Assembly: GCA_903889785.1 (NCBI GenBank)
Contig: CAISYT010000028.1
Span: forward strand, 1 to 19,293
Direction of reading: 5' to 3'
Source: an uncultured Caulobacterales bacterium
GTDB taxonomy: Bacteria; Pseudomonadota; Alphaproteobacteria; Caulobacterales; Caulobacteraceae
DNA length: 19,293 bases
The notes under the pieces: model-generated
The model's database searches: none
Told to the model about the DNA's origin: nothing
Seen by the model: the letters and a program-made list of their open reading frames with translations, nothing else
In this document: positions 6,951 through 14,596 of the stretch, piece by piece
Position numbering within the stretch: position 1 is the stretch's first letter
How the letters are laid out: the number at the start of each line of letters is the position of its first letter
Program-made: the position numbers and the translations under genes

Positions 6951-8009
6951 CTAGACCTTCCGCGCGATCTTGCGGGCCTTGACCTTCACCCGCGCCACCC
7001 TGGTGACGAAGGTGATGTAGAGATAACCATCAGCGCCGAATTCGCAGTTGGACGGTGCCTCGCCGTCAATGGCGATGGAGCCGATCCTGGTGCCCTTGGG
7101 GTCCCAGATCACCAGGGCCTCGCGCGTCGCGCCCCACAGGTGGCCGGTGGTATCCACCTTCATACCGTCACCGCCCATGATGCCGGTAGAGCGGTCTATG
7201 AAGACCCGCTTGTTGCTGGCCACGCCGTTGGCTTCGAGATCCCAAGCCAGCCAGCCGGTGGGCGGATCGGTGCTGTAGAGCGTCTTGCCATCGGGCGAGA
7301 GGGCTATGCCGTTCGACAGCGGCGTGCTGTCGACAAGGGTGACCTTATTGTCGGGCGAAAGACGGAAGATGCCGCCGAAATCCAGCTGGCGCGTGGGGTT
7401 GTGGTCGCCGCGGTCGGCAAAGGCAAAGGGTGGATCGTTAAAATAAACTGAGCCATCAGGTGCCAAAACCAGGTCATTGGGATTGTTAAGCCGCTTGCCC
7501 TCGAACGCGCTGACAAGAATGCTCTTCTTCCGAGTTTTGAGGTCGAAGAACGACAGGGTCCGGTTGCCACAATCGGCGCACAGGATACCACCGCGGGCCA
7601 GGATCAGGCCGTTGGTGCCGGGCTCAGCCAGCATCGGGTCCCAGAAAACGCCATTGTCGAAGCCAGAGGGCGATTTCCAAACCGAGCGGCCATCACGCGG
7701 CGACCATTTGATGATGGCGTTGCCGCGGGTGTCGGAACAGAGCAGGTAGCCGTCGGCACCGCCGACCCAACAGGGCCCCTCGACCCGCACAAAGCCATCA
7801 ACGACCTGTTCCACGCGGGCGTCGGCGTCGATCAGGGCGTCAAGCGCCGACGAAGCCCGGGTAACCTTGCCGATCACCGGATAGGGCGGCTTGAAGACCG
7901 TGGGCGTTTTTCCAAACTGGGGCCCCGCCTGAGATTGCGCCAGGACGGTTGCAGGGCCAAGCGCGGTCAGGCCGCCGATGACGGCGCGGCGGGAAACGGG
8001 GGTGGTCAT
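6951..8009 (-). CDS. SMP-30/gluconolactonase family protein, Tat-exported
   Basis: A 352-residue six-bladed beta-propeller of the SMP-30/gluconolactonase/LRE family, which opens sugar lactones or other esters with a bound divalent metal. Candidate metal ligands are Glu77 (VEGPCW), Asn178 (NNPNDL) and Asp281 (GGDGM). Blade motifs such as LAPDGSVYFND and LSPDGKTLYSTD recur through the protein. The N terminus has SRRAVIGG (residues 6-13), then a hydrophobic run and AQSQA, which fits a twin-arginine export signal and a folded, metal-loaded periplasmic enzyme. The start at 8009 follows a purine-rich AGAAAGAAG ribosome site; the frame extends to 8087 but would hide the signal. It lies 81 bases downstream of the FAD oxidoreductase on the same strand, so co-transcription is likely. 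The exact substrate is unknown. Confidence 0.88.
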   Translation of the reverse strand: MTTPVSRRAVIGGLTALGPATVLAQSQAGPQFGKTPTVFKPPYPVIGKVTRASSALDALIDADARVEQVVDGFVRVEGPCWVGGADGYLLCSDTRGNAIIKWSPRDGRSVWKSPSGFDNGVFWDPMLAEPGTNGLILARGGILCADCGNRTLSFFDLKTRKKSILVSAFEGKRLNNPNDLVLAPDGSVYFNDPPFAFADRGDHNPTRQLDFGGIFRLSPDNKVTLVDSTPLSNGIALSPDGKTLYSTDPPTGWLAWDLEANGVASNKRVFIDRSTGIMGGDGMKVDTTGHLWGATREALVIWDPKGTRIGSIAIDGEAPSNCEFGADGYLYITFVTRVARVKVKARKIARKV

Positions 8010-8090
8010 GGGGCGCTTCTTTCTGAAACTTTTCTTGGCCCCAGGGAGAGCGACGCTACCGCGCAAGTCAAGCCGATTTGGCGGCAAGCC

Positions 8091-9200
8091 TCACGCACCT
8101 AGCCGGTCCGCCACCGCCGCGCCGATGGCGAGCGAACTGGTCAGGCCAGGGCTTTCGATACCGAACAGGGCCACGAGTCCCGCGATGCCATGCGCCTCAG
8201 GCCCCATAAGCTGGAAGTCCGGCTGCGGCTCATCGGGGCCGTGCAGCTTTGGGCGGATCCCGGCATAGTCGGGGACGAGGTGATCTTCCTGCACCGCAGG
8301 CCAGAATTTGCGGATGAAGCCGGCAAAATCGGCGCGCTTGGCGGGATCGAGGCTGTAGTCCTCGGTCTCGACATAGGAGAGGTCGGGTCCAAACACCGCC
8401 TGACCTCCCATGTCCTTGCGGTAATGGGCACCGACAGAGCCGTGCACCGGCGGCGGATAGATCAGCCGCTCGAACGGTGCCTTGCCCGTGAGGCGGAAAT
8501 AGATGCCCTTTCCCAAATGTCGCACCGGAATGCGTTCGGGCGGAAAGCCCTCGATCCGCGCGGCCACGGCCTGGGCCGACAGGCCGGGGGCTGTCACCAG
8601 TAGGCGACAGGTGAGGGTTGTCGGTTCCTGACCGCCTGAGCAGACCCTGAACCCGCCACCCTTCATCGAAACAGCGCCTTCGAACGGCGTCGACAGGACC
8701 ACGGCACCACCGCCAGCCTCGATCTCGCCTTGCAGGTTAAGCATATAGTCGTGGCTGGCGAACAGGCCGCTCTGCGGCGAGGTTAGGGCGGCCACGGCCT
8801 TGAGGCCGGGTTCCAGCGCCATGGCCTGGGCCCCGGTGATCGCCTCCATGCCTTCGACGCCGTTTAGGCGGCCCTGGTCGAGCAGGGCCTCGAGCTTGGG
8901 GATGTCAGACTCTTCGGTCGCAACGACCAGCTTACCGCAGCGCTTGTAGGCAACACCGCGCTCGTCAAGGTAGACGTAGAGCATCCTGCGGCCTTCAACG
9001 CAGAATTTGGCCTTCAGCGATCCGGTTGGGTACTGGAACCCCGCGTGGATCACCTCCGAATTGCGCGAAGACACGCCCTCGCCGATGTGCGGTTTGGATT
9101 CCAGAACCAGCACCGTCAGCCCGCGCCGGGTCAGGGCCCGGCCTACCGCCAGCCCAACGGCACCCGCCCCGACCACCGTCGCATCGAAATCGAATGCCAT
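8091..9200 (-). CDS. FAD-dependent oxidoreductase, L-2-hydroxyglutarate oxidase-like
   Basis: A 369-residue flavoprotein of the DAO/LhgO group. The FAD site is VVGAGAVGLAVG (residues 9-20), with Glu34 at the end of the second strand as the ribose-binding acid. SSRNSEVIHAGFQYPTGS (44-61) is the strongly conserved substrate and flavin region of L-2-hydroxyglutarate oxidases and dehydrogenases. The C terminus has DYAGIRPKL and LFGIESPGLTSSLAIG. Family members oxidise L-2-hydroxyglutarate to 2-oxoglutarate and pass electrons to the respiratory chain. This short (about 370-residue) subgroup may use another 2-hydroxyacid, so the substrate is tentative. The start at 9200 was chosen because it begins MAFDFDATVVGAG; the frame runs open to 9257. 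It diverges from an Lrp/AsnC regulator across a gap with a perfect inverted repeat. Confidence 0.85.
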   Translation of the reverse strand: MAFDFDATVVGAGAVGLAVGRALTRRGLTVLVLESKPHIGEGVSSRNSEVIHAGFQYPTGSLKAKFCVEGRRMLYVYLDERGVAYKRCGKLVVATEESDIPKLEALLDQGRLNGVEGMEAITGAQAMALEPGLKAVAALTSPQSGLFASHDYMLNLQGEIEAGGGAVVLSTPFEGAVSMKGGGFRVCSGGQEPTTLTCRLLVTAPGLSAQAVAARIEGFPPERIPVRHLGKGIYFRLTGKAPFERLIYPPPVHGSVGAHYRKDMGGQAVFGPDLSYVETEDYSLDPAKRADFAGFIRKFWPAVQEDHLVPDYAGIRPKLHGPDEPQPDFQLMGPEAHGIAGLVALFGIESPGLTSSLAIGAAVADRLGA

Positions 9201-9268
9201 ATCCACCACCGCAAGGTTTACCCTGGATCCAAGCCCGATCCGACCTGGAAGTTCCACCTAGGATCAAA

Positions 9269-9291
9269 CCGGCGCAATGATCGTGCGCCGG
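9269..9291. promoter_or_regulatory. Inverted repeat, candidate operator
   Basis: CCGGCGCA (9269-9276) and TGCGCCGG (9284-9291) form a perfect 8-base inverted repeat around a 7-base spacer, in the 154-base divergent gap between the FAD oxidoreductase and the Lrp/AsnC gene. No T-run follows on either strand, so it is unlikely to be a terminator. It is the best candidate here for a regulator binding site serving both genes, although its GC-rich sequence differs from the AT-rich E. coli Lrp consensus. Confidence 0.5.
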
Positions 9292-9354
9292 ACTGGCCCT
9301 CAACAGTGCCAGCCTATAGCTTGGGCCGGGCGAGGATAGACCAAGGATAGCCGC

Positions 9355-9840
9355 ATGACCGAAACGCTCGACGCCATAGACGCCAAGATCCTGAGCATTA
9401 TCCAGGACGATGCCGCCCTACCGGTGGCCGAGGTGGCCGAGAAGGTGGGGCTGTCGTCTAGCCCGTGCTGGCGGCGCATCAAGCGGATGGAAGACGCCGG
9501 GCTGATCAAGCGGCGAGTGACCATTCTGAACCGCGAAAAACTGGGCCTGGGGTTCGAAGTCTTTTGCTCGGTGAAACTGACCCTGCCAAGCAAGGAAAAC
9601 CTCGACGCCTTCGACCGCGCGGTGATGGGATGGCCCGAGGTGGTGCAATGCGCGACGGTAACGGGCTCGGCCGATTACCAACTGCGTGTGATCACCCGCG
9701 ACATGCGCGCCTTCGACGAGTTCGAGCGCAATGAGATGCTGTCTTTGGGCCTGATCTCGAACATCGAGAGCCACATCGTTATTCGCAGTGTGAAGGACAC
9801 CACCGCCATCGCCTTGAACCTGATCAACGCCGCTCTGTAG
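9355..9840 (+). CDS. Lrp/AsnC family transcriptional regulator
   Basis: A 161-residue regulator of normal family length. Residues 1-60 (LDAIDAKILSIIQDDAALPV, then VAEKVGLSSSPCWRRIKRME and DAGLIKRR) are the winged helix-turn-helix typical of Lrp/AsnC proteins. The C-terminal RAM domain follows, with VVQCATVTGSADYQLRV matching the usual ligand and dimer interface. These proteins form octamers or dimers and respond to amino acids or related metabolites, often controlling their own gene and a neighbour. The ATG has an AAGGA ribosome site 7 bases upstream. The divergent FAD oxidoreductase and the pirin gene starting 8 bases downstream are the likeliest local targets. The effector is unknown. Confidence 0.93.
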   Translation: MTETLDAIDAKILSIIQDDAALPVAEVAEKVGLSSSPCWRRIKRMEDAGLIKRRVTILNREKLGLGFEVFCSVKLTLPSKENLDAFDRAVMGWPEVVQCATVTGSADYQLRVITRDMRAFDEFERNEMLSLGLISNIESHIVIRSVKDTTAIALNLINAAL

Positions 9841-9848
9841 GTCGCCAA

Positions 9849-10739
9849 ATGATTGAGCTGATCATCGACTCCAAGCGCAAAGACCTGGGCGGATTCGAGG
9901 TGGGCCGCATCCTGCCCTTCGCCAAACACCGCATGGTTGGGCCATTCGCGTTTCTCGACCACATGGGGCCGGCGCATTTCCAACCTGGCGCAGAGGGGCT
10001 GAACGTGCGGCCGCATCCGCACATCGGCCTATCCACCGTAACCTACCTGTTCGAGGGCCGCATCCGCCACTTCGACAATCTGGGCAACGATGCGCCGATC
10101 CTGCCGGCGGAAGTGAACTGGATGACCGCTGGCCGAGGTATCGTCCATTCAGAACGCACCGACGCCGACGTGCGCGCTGCGGGGATCACCATGCACGGCA
10201 TGCAGGCCTGGGTGGCGCTTCCGGTCGAGAACGAGGACGATGCGCCCTCCTTCGCCCATCATGGCGATGACGACTTGCCCAGCGATAGCCATGGCGGTGT
10301 GACCACGCGGCTGATCGCAGGCAATGCTTTTGGGGTGACGGCCAAGGTGAAGACCCCCTCGCCGCTGCTCTATGTGCACTGGGAGCTGGACGCCGGGGTT
10401 ACGGGCGGGGCTCCGGCAGACCACCCCGAGCGGGCGGCCTATGTGGCGCGCGGCAGTGTGGAGATCGACGGGATCACCATCCATCAGGGCCAGATAGCGG
10501 TGCTCAAGACCGGCGGGACCGTGGCGGTAAAAGCCATCGAACCCTCGACCGTCATGCTGCTAGGTGGGGAGAGTGTGGGGCCACGCATTCTGTGGTGGAA
10601 TTTCGTTGCCTCAAGCCAGGACCGCATCGAGGCGGCCAAGGCCGACTGGAAGGCCGGACGAATGGCCCTGCCCCCGGCAGACCATCACGAGTTCATTCCC
10701 TTGCCAGACGATCCCCTGCCTATAGCTCCATCAGCTTGA
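9849..10739 (+). CDS. Pirin family protein
   Basis: A 296-residue double-cupin protein. The N-terminal cupin has the four metal ligands of pirins: His56 and His58 (RPHPHIG), His100 and Glu102 (GIVHSER). This indicates a bound iron or similar metal. Other marks are FLDHMGP near residue 36 and the C-terminal LLGGESVGPRILWWNFVASS. Known pirins include quercetin 2,3-dioxygenases and redox-sensing partners of enzymes or transcription factors; which applies here cannot be read from sequence. It begins 8 bases after the Lrp/AsnC stop codon, so the pair is probably one operon with coupled translation. Its last 20 bases overlap the 3' end of pgsA on the other strand, with no terminator between them. 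Confidence 0.92.
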   Translation: MIELIIDSKRKDLGGFEVGRILPFAKHRMVGPFAFLDHMGPAHFQPGAEGLNVRPHPHIGLSTVTYLFEGRIRHFDNLGNDAPILPAEVNWMTAGRGIVHSERTDADVRAAGITMHGMQAWVALPVENEDDAPSFAHHGDDDLPSDSHGGVTTRLIAGNAFGVTAKVKTPSPLLYVHWELDAGVTGGAPADHPERAAYVARGSVEIDGITIHQGQIAVLKTGGTVAVKAIEPSTVMLLGGESVGPRILWWNFVASSQDRIEAAKADWKAGRMALPPADHHEFIPLPDDPLPIAPSA

Positions 10740-11337
10740 CTCGCGCAGCTTCCCAGTACTGGGCACCCGTGATCACTGTGACCGTGGTGGCAATCCAAAG
10801 CATCACGTCGGCGGCGTAGGTCGCGCCACTCTGCAGCTCTGGCGGTAGGCCAAACGCCGACCAGGAGACCACCACAAGCTCGCAACCAATGGCTACGATC
10901 TGCAGGGTCGTCTTCCACTTGGCCAGCACGGTGACAGGCAGGCTGACGCCCTTGGCCGCGGAAACCTCGCGCAGGGCGCTGACGGTGAATTCGCGGAACA
11001 GTATCAAGGCGCAGGGCAGGTAGGTCGTCGGGTTCACGTTCATGGCCATCAGGGCCAGGATAGCCCCGCAAACCAGAACCTTGTCACCGATCGGATCGAG
11101 GATGGCCCCCCAGAGACTGGTCGCGTTCAGCTTGCGCGCCAGCCAGCCGTCGAAGAAGTCGGTGATGCCCGCCACGAAGAAGGCGATAACCGCAAAGCGT
11201 TGCAGCGAAAATTGCGCCTCAGGGGTAAGGCGGTCGCTGATCGGCGGGAACCCACCCACGGCGAGGGCCACGGCGATGAACATGAACAGGGCCAGGGCCA
11301 GGCGTCCGCCTGTGAGGATATTGGGCAGGTGTTTCAT
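10720..11337 (-). CDS. pgsA: CDP-diacylglycerol-glycerol-3-phosphate 3-phosphatidyltransferase
   Basis: A 205-residue integral inner-membrane enzyme that joins CDP-diacylglycerol and glycerol 3-phosphate to form phosphatidylglycerol phosphate, the first step to phosphatidylglycerol and cardiolipin. The CDP-alcohol phosphotransferase signature is complete: D63-G-x2-A67-R68-x8-G77-x3-D81-x3-D85, with a further acidic Asp60. LPNILTGGRL at the N terminus and FREFTVSALREVSA (about 114-127) are typical of PgsA and not of phosphatidylserine synthase. Several hydrophobic helices fit a six-helix protein. It starts 33 bases after an alpha/beta hydrolase on the same strand, so the two may be co-transcribed. 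In many proteobacteria pgsA sits beside uvrC, which is not seen here. The 3' end overlaps the pirin gene convergently by 20 bases. Confidence 0.93.
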   Translation of the reverse strand: MKHLPNILTGGRLALALFMFIAVALAVGGFPPISDRLTPEAQFSLQRFAVIAFFVAGITDFFDGWLARKLNATSLWGAILDPIGDKVLVCGAILALMAMNVNPTTYLPCALILFREFTVSALREVSAAKGVSLPVTVLAKWKTTLQIVAIGCELVVVSWSAFGLPPELQSGATYAADVMLWIATTVTVITGAQYWEAARVKLMEL

Positions 11338-11370
11338 GGGCGAATCTCCAGGTTCATCGCGATTCGATCT

Positions 11371-12132
11371 TCAACCTTCAGCGACGCTATAGGTAGCCAG
11401 TTCTTCGACGGCCTCGATGATACGCTTCAAATCGCTAGGTCTCGATAGCCGATGATCGCCATCGCGGATCAGGCTGAACACCTGATCCTGGCTTTCTAGG
11501 GCCTGAGATAGGGCGAGCGCATGGGCCCAGGGTACGTCAGGATCTTCGCGGCCTTGCAGGATGCGCACGGGCGCAGCGGTTGGAATCGGGCCGGGCAAGA
11601 TTGACCAACGGGCACCGTCTTCCAGCAGCGCCCGGCTGATCGGCTGAGGATCGCCATAATCCGACGGACGCAGCCATACGCCATCGCGTGCCAGGACGTG
11701 GCGGGCATCAGGCGAGAGCTGCGGCTCGACCAGGGCGCTGGTAAAATCCGCCGCCGGGGCGATCAGCACCATGCCGGCAACACGCGCGCTGCGCACGACC
11801 GCTGCAAGGCAGGCAATCCAGGCACCCATGGAGGACCCGACCAGGATCAGAGGACCGTCGGTCAGAGTATCGATCACGTGCAGGGCGTCTTCGCGCCAAC
11901 GGCTGATCGTCCCGTCAACGAAACGGCCCTCGCTGCGCCCATGACCAAAATAGTCGAAGCGAATGAAGGCCCGCCCCTGCGCCTGGGCCCAATCGCTCAG
12001 GACCTGCGCCTTCGTCCCCTCTAGGTCGGAACCAAATCCGCCAAGCCAAAGCACCGTCGGCCCGCAGCCGGTTACGGCACGATAGGCGATCTTGCCGCCG
12101 GGAAGATCGAGGAATTGCAAGTCATGTGTCAT
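11371..12132 (-). CDS. Alpha/beta hydrolase
   Basis: A 253-residue soluble alpha/beta-hydrolase fold protein with no signal peptide or membrane segment. The nucleophile elbow is GSSMG (99-103) with Ser101. The acid is probably Asp197 or Asp199 (GREDPDVPW), and the base is His227 (DGDHRLS). The oxyanion-hole region is LGGFGSD (30-36), and FDYFGHGRSEG (59-69) is typical of the small ABHD10/BioH-like acyl-thioesterase and esterase group. The gene precedes pgsA on the same strand by 33 bases and diverges from the GT4 gene at 12240 across 107 bases. A link to lipid or acyl metabolism through pgsA is only suggested by position; the substrate is unknown. Confidence 0.88.
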   Translation of the reverse strand: MTHDLQFLDLPGGKIAYRAVTGCGPTVLWLGGFGSDLEGTKAQVLSDWAQAQGRAFIRFDYFGHGRSEGRFVDGTISRWREDALHVIDTLTDGPLILVGSSMGAWIACLAAVVRSARVAGMVLIAPAADFTSALVEPQLSPDARHVLARDGVWLRPSDYGDPQPISRALLEDGARWSILPGPIPTAAPVRILQGREDPDVPWAHALALSQALESQDQVFSLIRDGDHRLSRPSDLKRIIEAVEELATYSVAEG

Positions 12133-12239
12133 GCACCTGAGGCTAAGCTGCGGGCCTGGAACTTCAACCGTTATGGACTGTCGTCATTTCGTTCGCCAAA
12201 CCGCTGTTTACCGTCTCGCATCAACGCTATGGGAGAACC

Positions 12240-13427
12240 GTGAGCCGACTTCCGCCAGAATTTACCCTTTTGCAGGTAACGCCCGAACTCGAAACGGGCG
12301 GGGCCGAGCAGACGACGGTTGATGTCGCGCACGCGGTGGTCGATGCCGGGGGAAAGTGCGTCGTCGCCTCGCGCGGTGGCCGTATGGCGGCCCGACTGGA
12401 GGCCGAGGGCGGGCACCTGGCACAGATGCCGACACAGTCGAAGAATCCGCTGGTGATGCTGGGTAACGCCGCCCGGCTGTCGGACCTGATTAAGCGCGAA
12501 CGCGTCAGCATCGTTCACGCCCGTTCGCGCGCGCCAGCGTTCAGCGCCCTATGGGCCGCACGCATCCAGAAAATCCCTTTCGTGGCGACCTATCACGGGG
12601 TCTACAACGCCAAATCGGCGCTCAAGCGCTGGTATAATGCGGTGATGACTCGCGGAGACATGGTCATCGCCAACAGCGAATTCACCCGCAACCATGTGAT
12701 CCGCGAGCACGGCATCGATCCCGAAAAAGTCGTGGCCATCCCGCGCGGTATCGACCTCAAACATTTCGCCCCCAGCCTGATCACTGCGGCAAGACTGGAG
12801 GCCCTGCGTTCCGCCTGGCAGTTGCCCGCCGACCATCGCAGTGCGGTAATCCTGTTGGCTGGACGCCTGACCCGCTGGAAGGGCCAGAGCCTTATGCTTG
12901 AGGCAGCGGAAATTCTGCGCGCCCGCGGCCTCGACCAATTTGTGATCATTCTGGCGGGGGATGACCAAGGCCGCTCCGGCTATCGCACTGAGTTGGACCA
13001 TGAGATCGCCAAACGTGGCGTGGGCAGCCAGGTGCGGATCGTCGGCCACTGTGACGACATGCCCGCGGCCTATGCCCTGTGTGATCTCGCGGTGGCACCG
13101 TCACTGGAGCCGGAAGCTTTCGGCCGCACGGCGGTGGAGCCACAGGTTATGGGCCGAGCGGTGTTGGCCTCCGACCATGGCGCGGCACGGGAAACGGTGG
13201 TTCAGGGCGAGACCGGCTGGCTGGTCAAGCCGGGCGACGCCATCGCCTGGGCCGACGCCCTGCAGATCGCGATAGAGGCGAGTACCGAACGCCGTAGAAC
13301 CATGGGCGAGGCCGGCCAGATGCGCGCGCAGCAGCTCTATTCGGTTGAGAGCATGTGTGAGGCCACCCTGGCGGTTTATGCGGCGGTGCTCGCCAAACGT
13401 CAGGCGCGCCGGGGTGCGGTGGCATGA
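12240..13427 (+). CDS. Glycosyltransferase family 4 protein
   Basis: A 395-residue GT-B fold enzyme of the GT4 family. The N-terminal domain opens with LLQVTPELETGGAEQTTVD. It continues with IVHARSRAPAFSALWAA and FVATYHGVYNA, as in lipopolysaccharide glycosyltransferases. The donor domain has VAIPRGIDLKHFAP, ILLAGRLTRWKGQSLML and the full E-x7-E motif, Glu292 and Glu300, in PEAFGRTAVEP. It starts with GTG; the only nearby ATG (12229) is out of frame and hits a stop at once, and GGGAG lies just upstream. It ends in an ATGA overlap with the GT9 gene, so the pair is one unit. Together they most likely extend the lipopolysaccharide core or a related surface glycan on the cytoplasmic side of the inner membrane. 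The sugar transferred is unknown. Confidence 0.92.
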   Translation: MSRLPPEFTLLQVTPELETGGAEQTTVDVAHAVVDAGGKCVVASRGGRMAARLEAEGGHLAQMPTQSKNPLVMLGNAARLSDLIKRERVSIVHARSRAPAFSALWAARIQKIPFVATYHGVYNAKSALKRWYNAVMTRGDMVIANSEFTRNHVIREHGIDPEKVVAIPRGIDLKHFAPSLITAARLEALRSAWQLPADHRSAVILLAGRLTRWKGQSLMLEAAEILRARGLDQFVIILAGDDQGRSGYRTELDHEIAKRGVGSQVRIVGHCDDMPAAYALCDLAVAPSLEPEAFGRTAVEPQVMGRAVLASDHGAARETVVQGETGWLVKPGDAIAWADALQIAIEASTERRRTMGEAGQMRAQQLYSVESMCEATLAVYAAVLAKRQARRGAVA

Positions 13428-14398
13428 GCCGGCCGATCCGCAAGATTCTTGTCATCAAGCTTGGAGCCCTGGGCGATTTCGTCCTGGCGCTGGCGGCAAT
13501 GAAACAGATTCGCCAAGCCCATCCCGGCGCGCAAATCACCCTACTGACCGCACCCGCCTATGAGGCCCTGGCGAAGCTGTCGCCCTATTTCAACGCGGTG
13601 GAGGTCGATGGACGGCCCGAGACCTTCGGCGATTGGCTCACCCTGGTGCGGCGGCTGCGCCAGGCCCATTACGACCGGGTGTACGATCTGCAGACCTCAA
13701 GCCGGTCCGGTAGCCTGCGCGCGGCGCTGGGTCCCTTCCCGCCACAGTGGTCGGGCATAGCAGTGGGCGCCAGCCACCGGCACCTGAACAAGAACCGGAA
13801 CAGCATGCACACCCTGGAGCGCCAGGCGGATCAGTTGCAAGTCGCGGGAATTTGGCCAGACGCCCCGACTGAGCCGGGATCGGCACCGCCACCAGACCTT
13901 TCCTGGATCCTGTGCCAATTCAAAGAACCGCGCCCGATGGCCGGTGCCCCGGCACCCCGGCCCTATGCGTTGTTCGTCCCTGGAGCCTCGGCCAAGCGGC
14001 CAGAAAAACGCTGGCCGGCAGAAATGTTCGGTCAGTTAGCGGCGTCGTTCCGCGCGATGGGCCTGGATGTCGTCGTCGTCGGAGGGCCGCAAGAAAGTGC
14101 CCTGGCCCGCGCTATGCAGAAGTTCAATCCATCGGTCCGTGACCTGACGGGCCGCACCGACTTCGCTCAGATCGCTGTGCTGGGCGCGCGCGCCGCCATC
14201 GCCGTGGGCAATGACACAGGTCCGTTGCATCTGATTGCTGCTGCCGGTGCCCCAACCCTGGCGCTGTTTTCAAACGCCTCCGACCCCGCCCTTTGCGGGC
14301 CGCGCGGCCATGCAACGGTGCTGCAATCCCCAGATCTGGCCGATTTGCCCGTCGATATGGTGCTACGCGCGGCGCAATCGCTGCTTCAGGGACGCTAA
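13424..14398 (+). CDS. Glycosyltransferase family 9 (heptosyltransferase-like)
   Basis: A 324-residue GT9 enzyme, the family of ADP-heptose:LPS heptosyltransferases. The N-terminal block is ILVIKLGALGDFVLALAAMKQIR (split here by role: GALGDF is the acceptor-side glycine loop and AMKQIR the following helix). The C-terminal donor site is VGNDTGPLHLIAAAGAP (261-277), followed by LALFSNASDPALCGP. KRWPAEMFGQLA and LTGRTDFAQIAVL are also standard. The start ATG overlaps the GT4 stop as ATGA. GT9 enzymes add heptose or related sugars to lipid-A core acceptors, but some alphaproteobacteria lack heptose, so the true sugar is uncertain. About 200 bases separate it from infC, which has its own promoter candidate. 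Confidence 0.92.
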   Translation: MSRPIRKILVIKLGALGDFVLALAAMKQIRQAHPGAQITLLTAPAYEALAKLSPYFNAVEVDGRPETFGDWLTLVRRLRQAHYDRVYDLQTSSRSGSLRAALGPFPPQWSGIAVGASHRHLNKNRNSMHTLERQADQLQVAGIWPDAPTEPGSAPPPDLSWILCQFKEPRPMAGAPAPRPYALFVPGASAKRPEKRWPAEMFGQLAASFRAMGLDVVVVGGPQESALARAMQKFNPSVRDLTGRTDFAQIAVLGARAAIAVGNDTGPLHLIAAAGAPTLALFSNASDPALCGPRGHATVLQSPDLADLPVDMVLRAAQSLLQGR

Positions 14399-14532
14399 AT
14401 CCGGCGGGCCTGGGGCCTTTAGGCGGGCGTTTGCGGTGCCCTGCGCCCACAAACTGAGGTCCACCTTCGGCTGCGGCGCCACAGGGGGAGGCAAATAAAG
14501 CCCATATTGCCCGCTAAGCCCTGCGGCGGCGC

Positions 14533-14563
14533 TTGATAGTCGGCGGCGGCGCGGTCATATATC
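14533..14563 (+). promoter_or_regulatory. Candidate infC promoter
   Basis: TTGATA (14533-14538) is followed by the AT-rich CATATATC (14556-14563) in an otherwise GC-rich gap. This gives a -10 of CATATA at a 17-base spacing or TATATC at 19. The predicted transcript starts near 14569, giving a leader of about 28 bases to the ATT at 14597. Confidence 0.45.
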
Positions 14564-14596
14564 GCAACCCTACGCAACCACCACGGAGCCCTGCCC

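Noticed and set aside
14520..14555. CGG-rich short repeats before infC considered as a repeat element
   Set aside because: They are short runs of GGC in a GC-rich gap and flank the candidate promoter; nothing indicates a mobile or tandem repeat.
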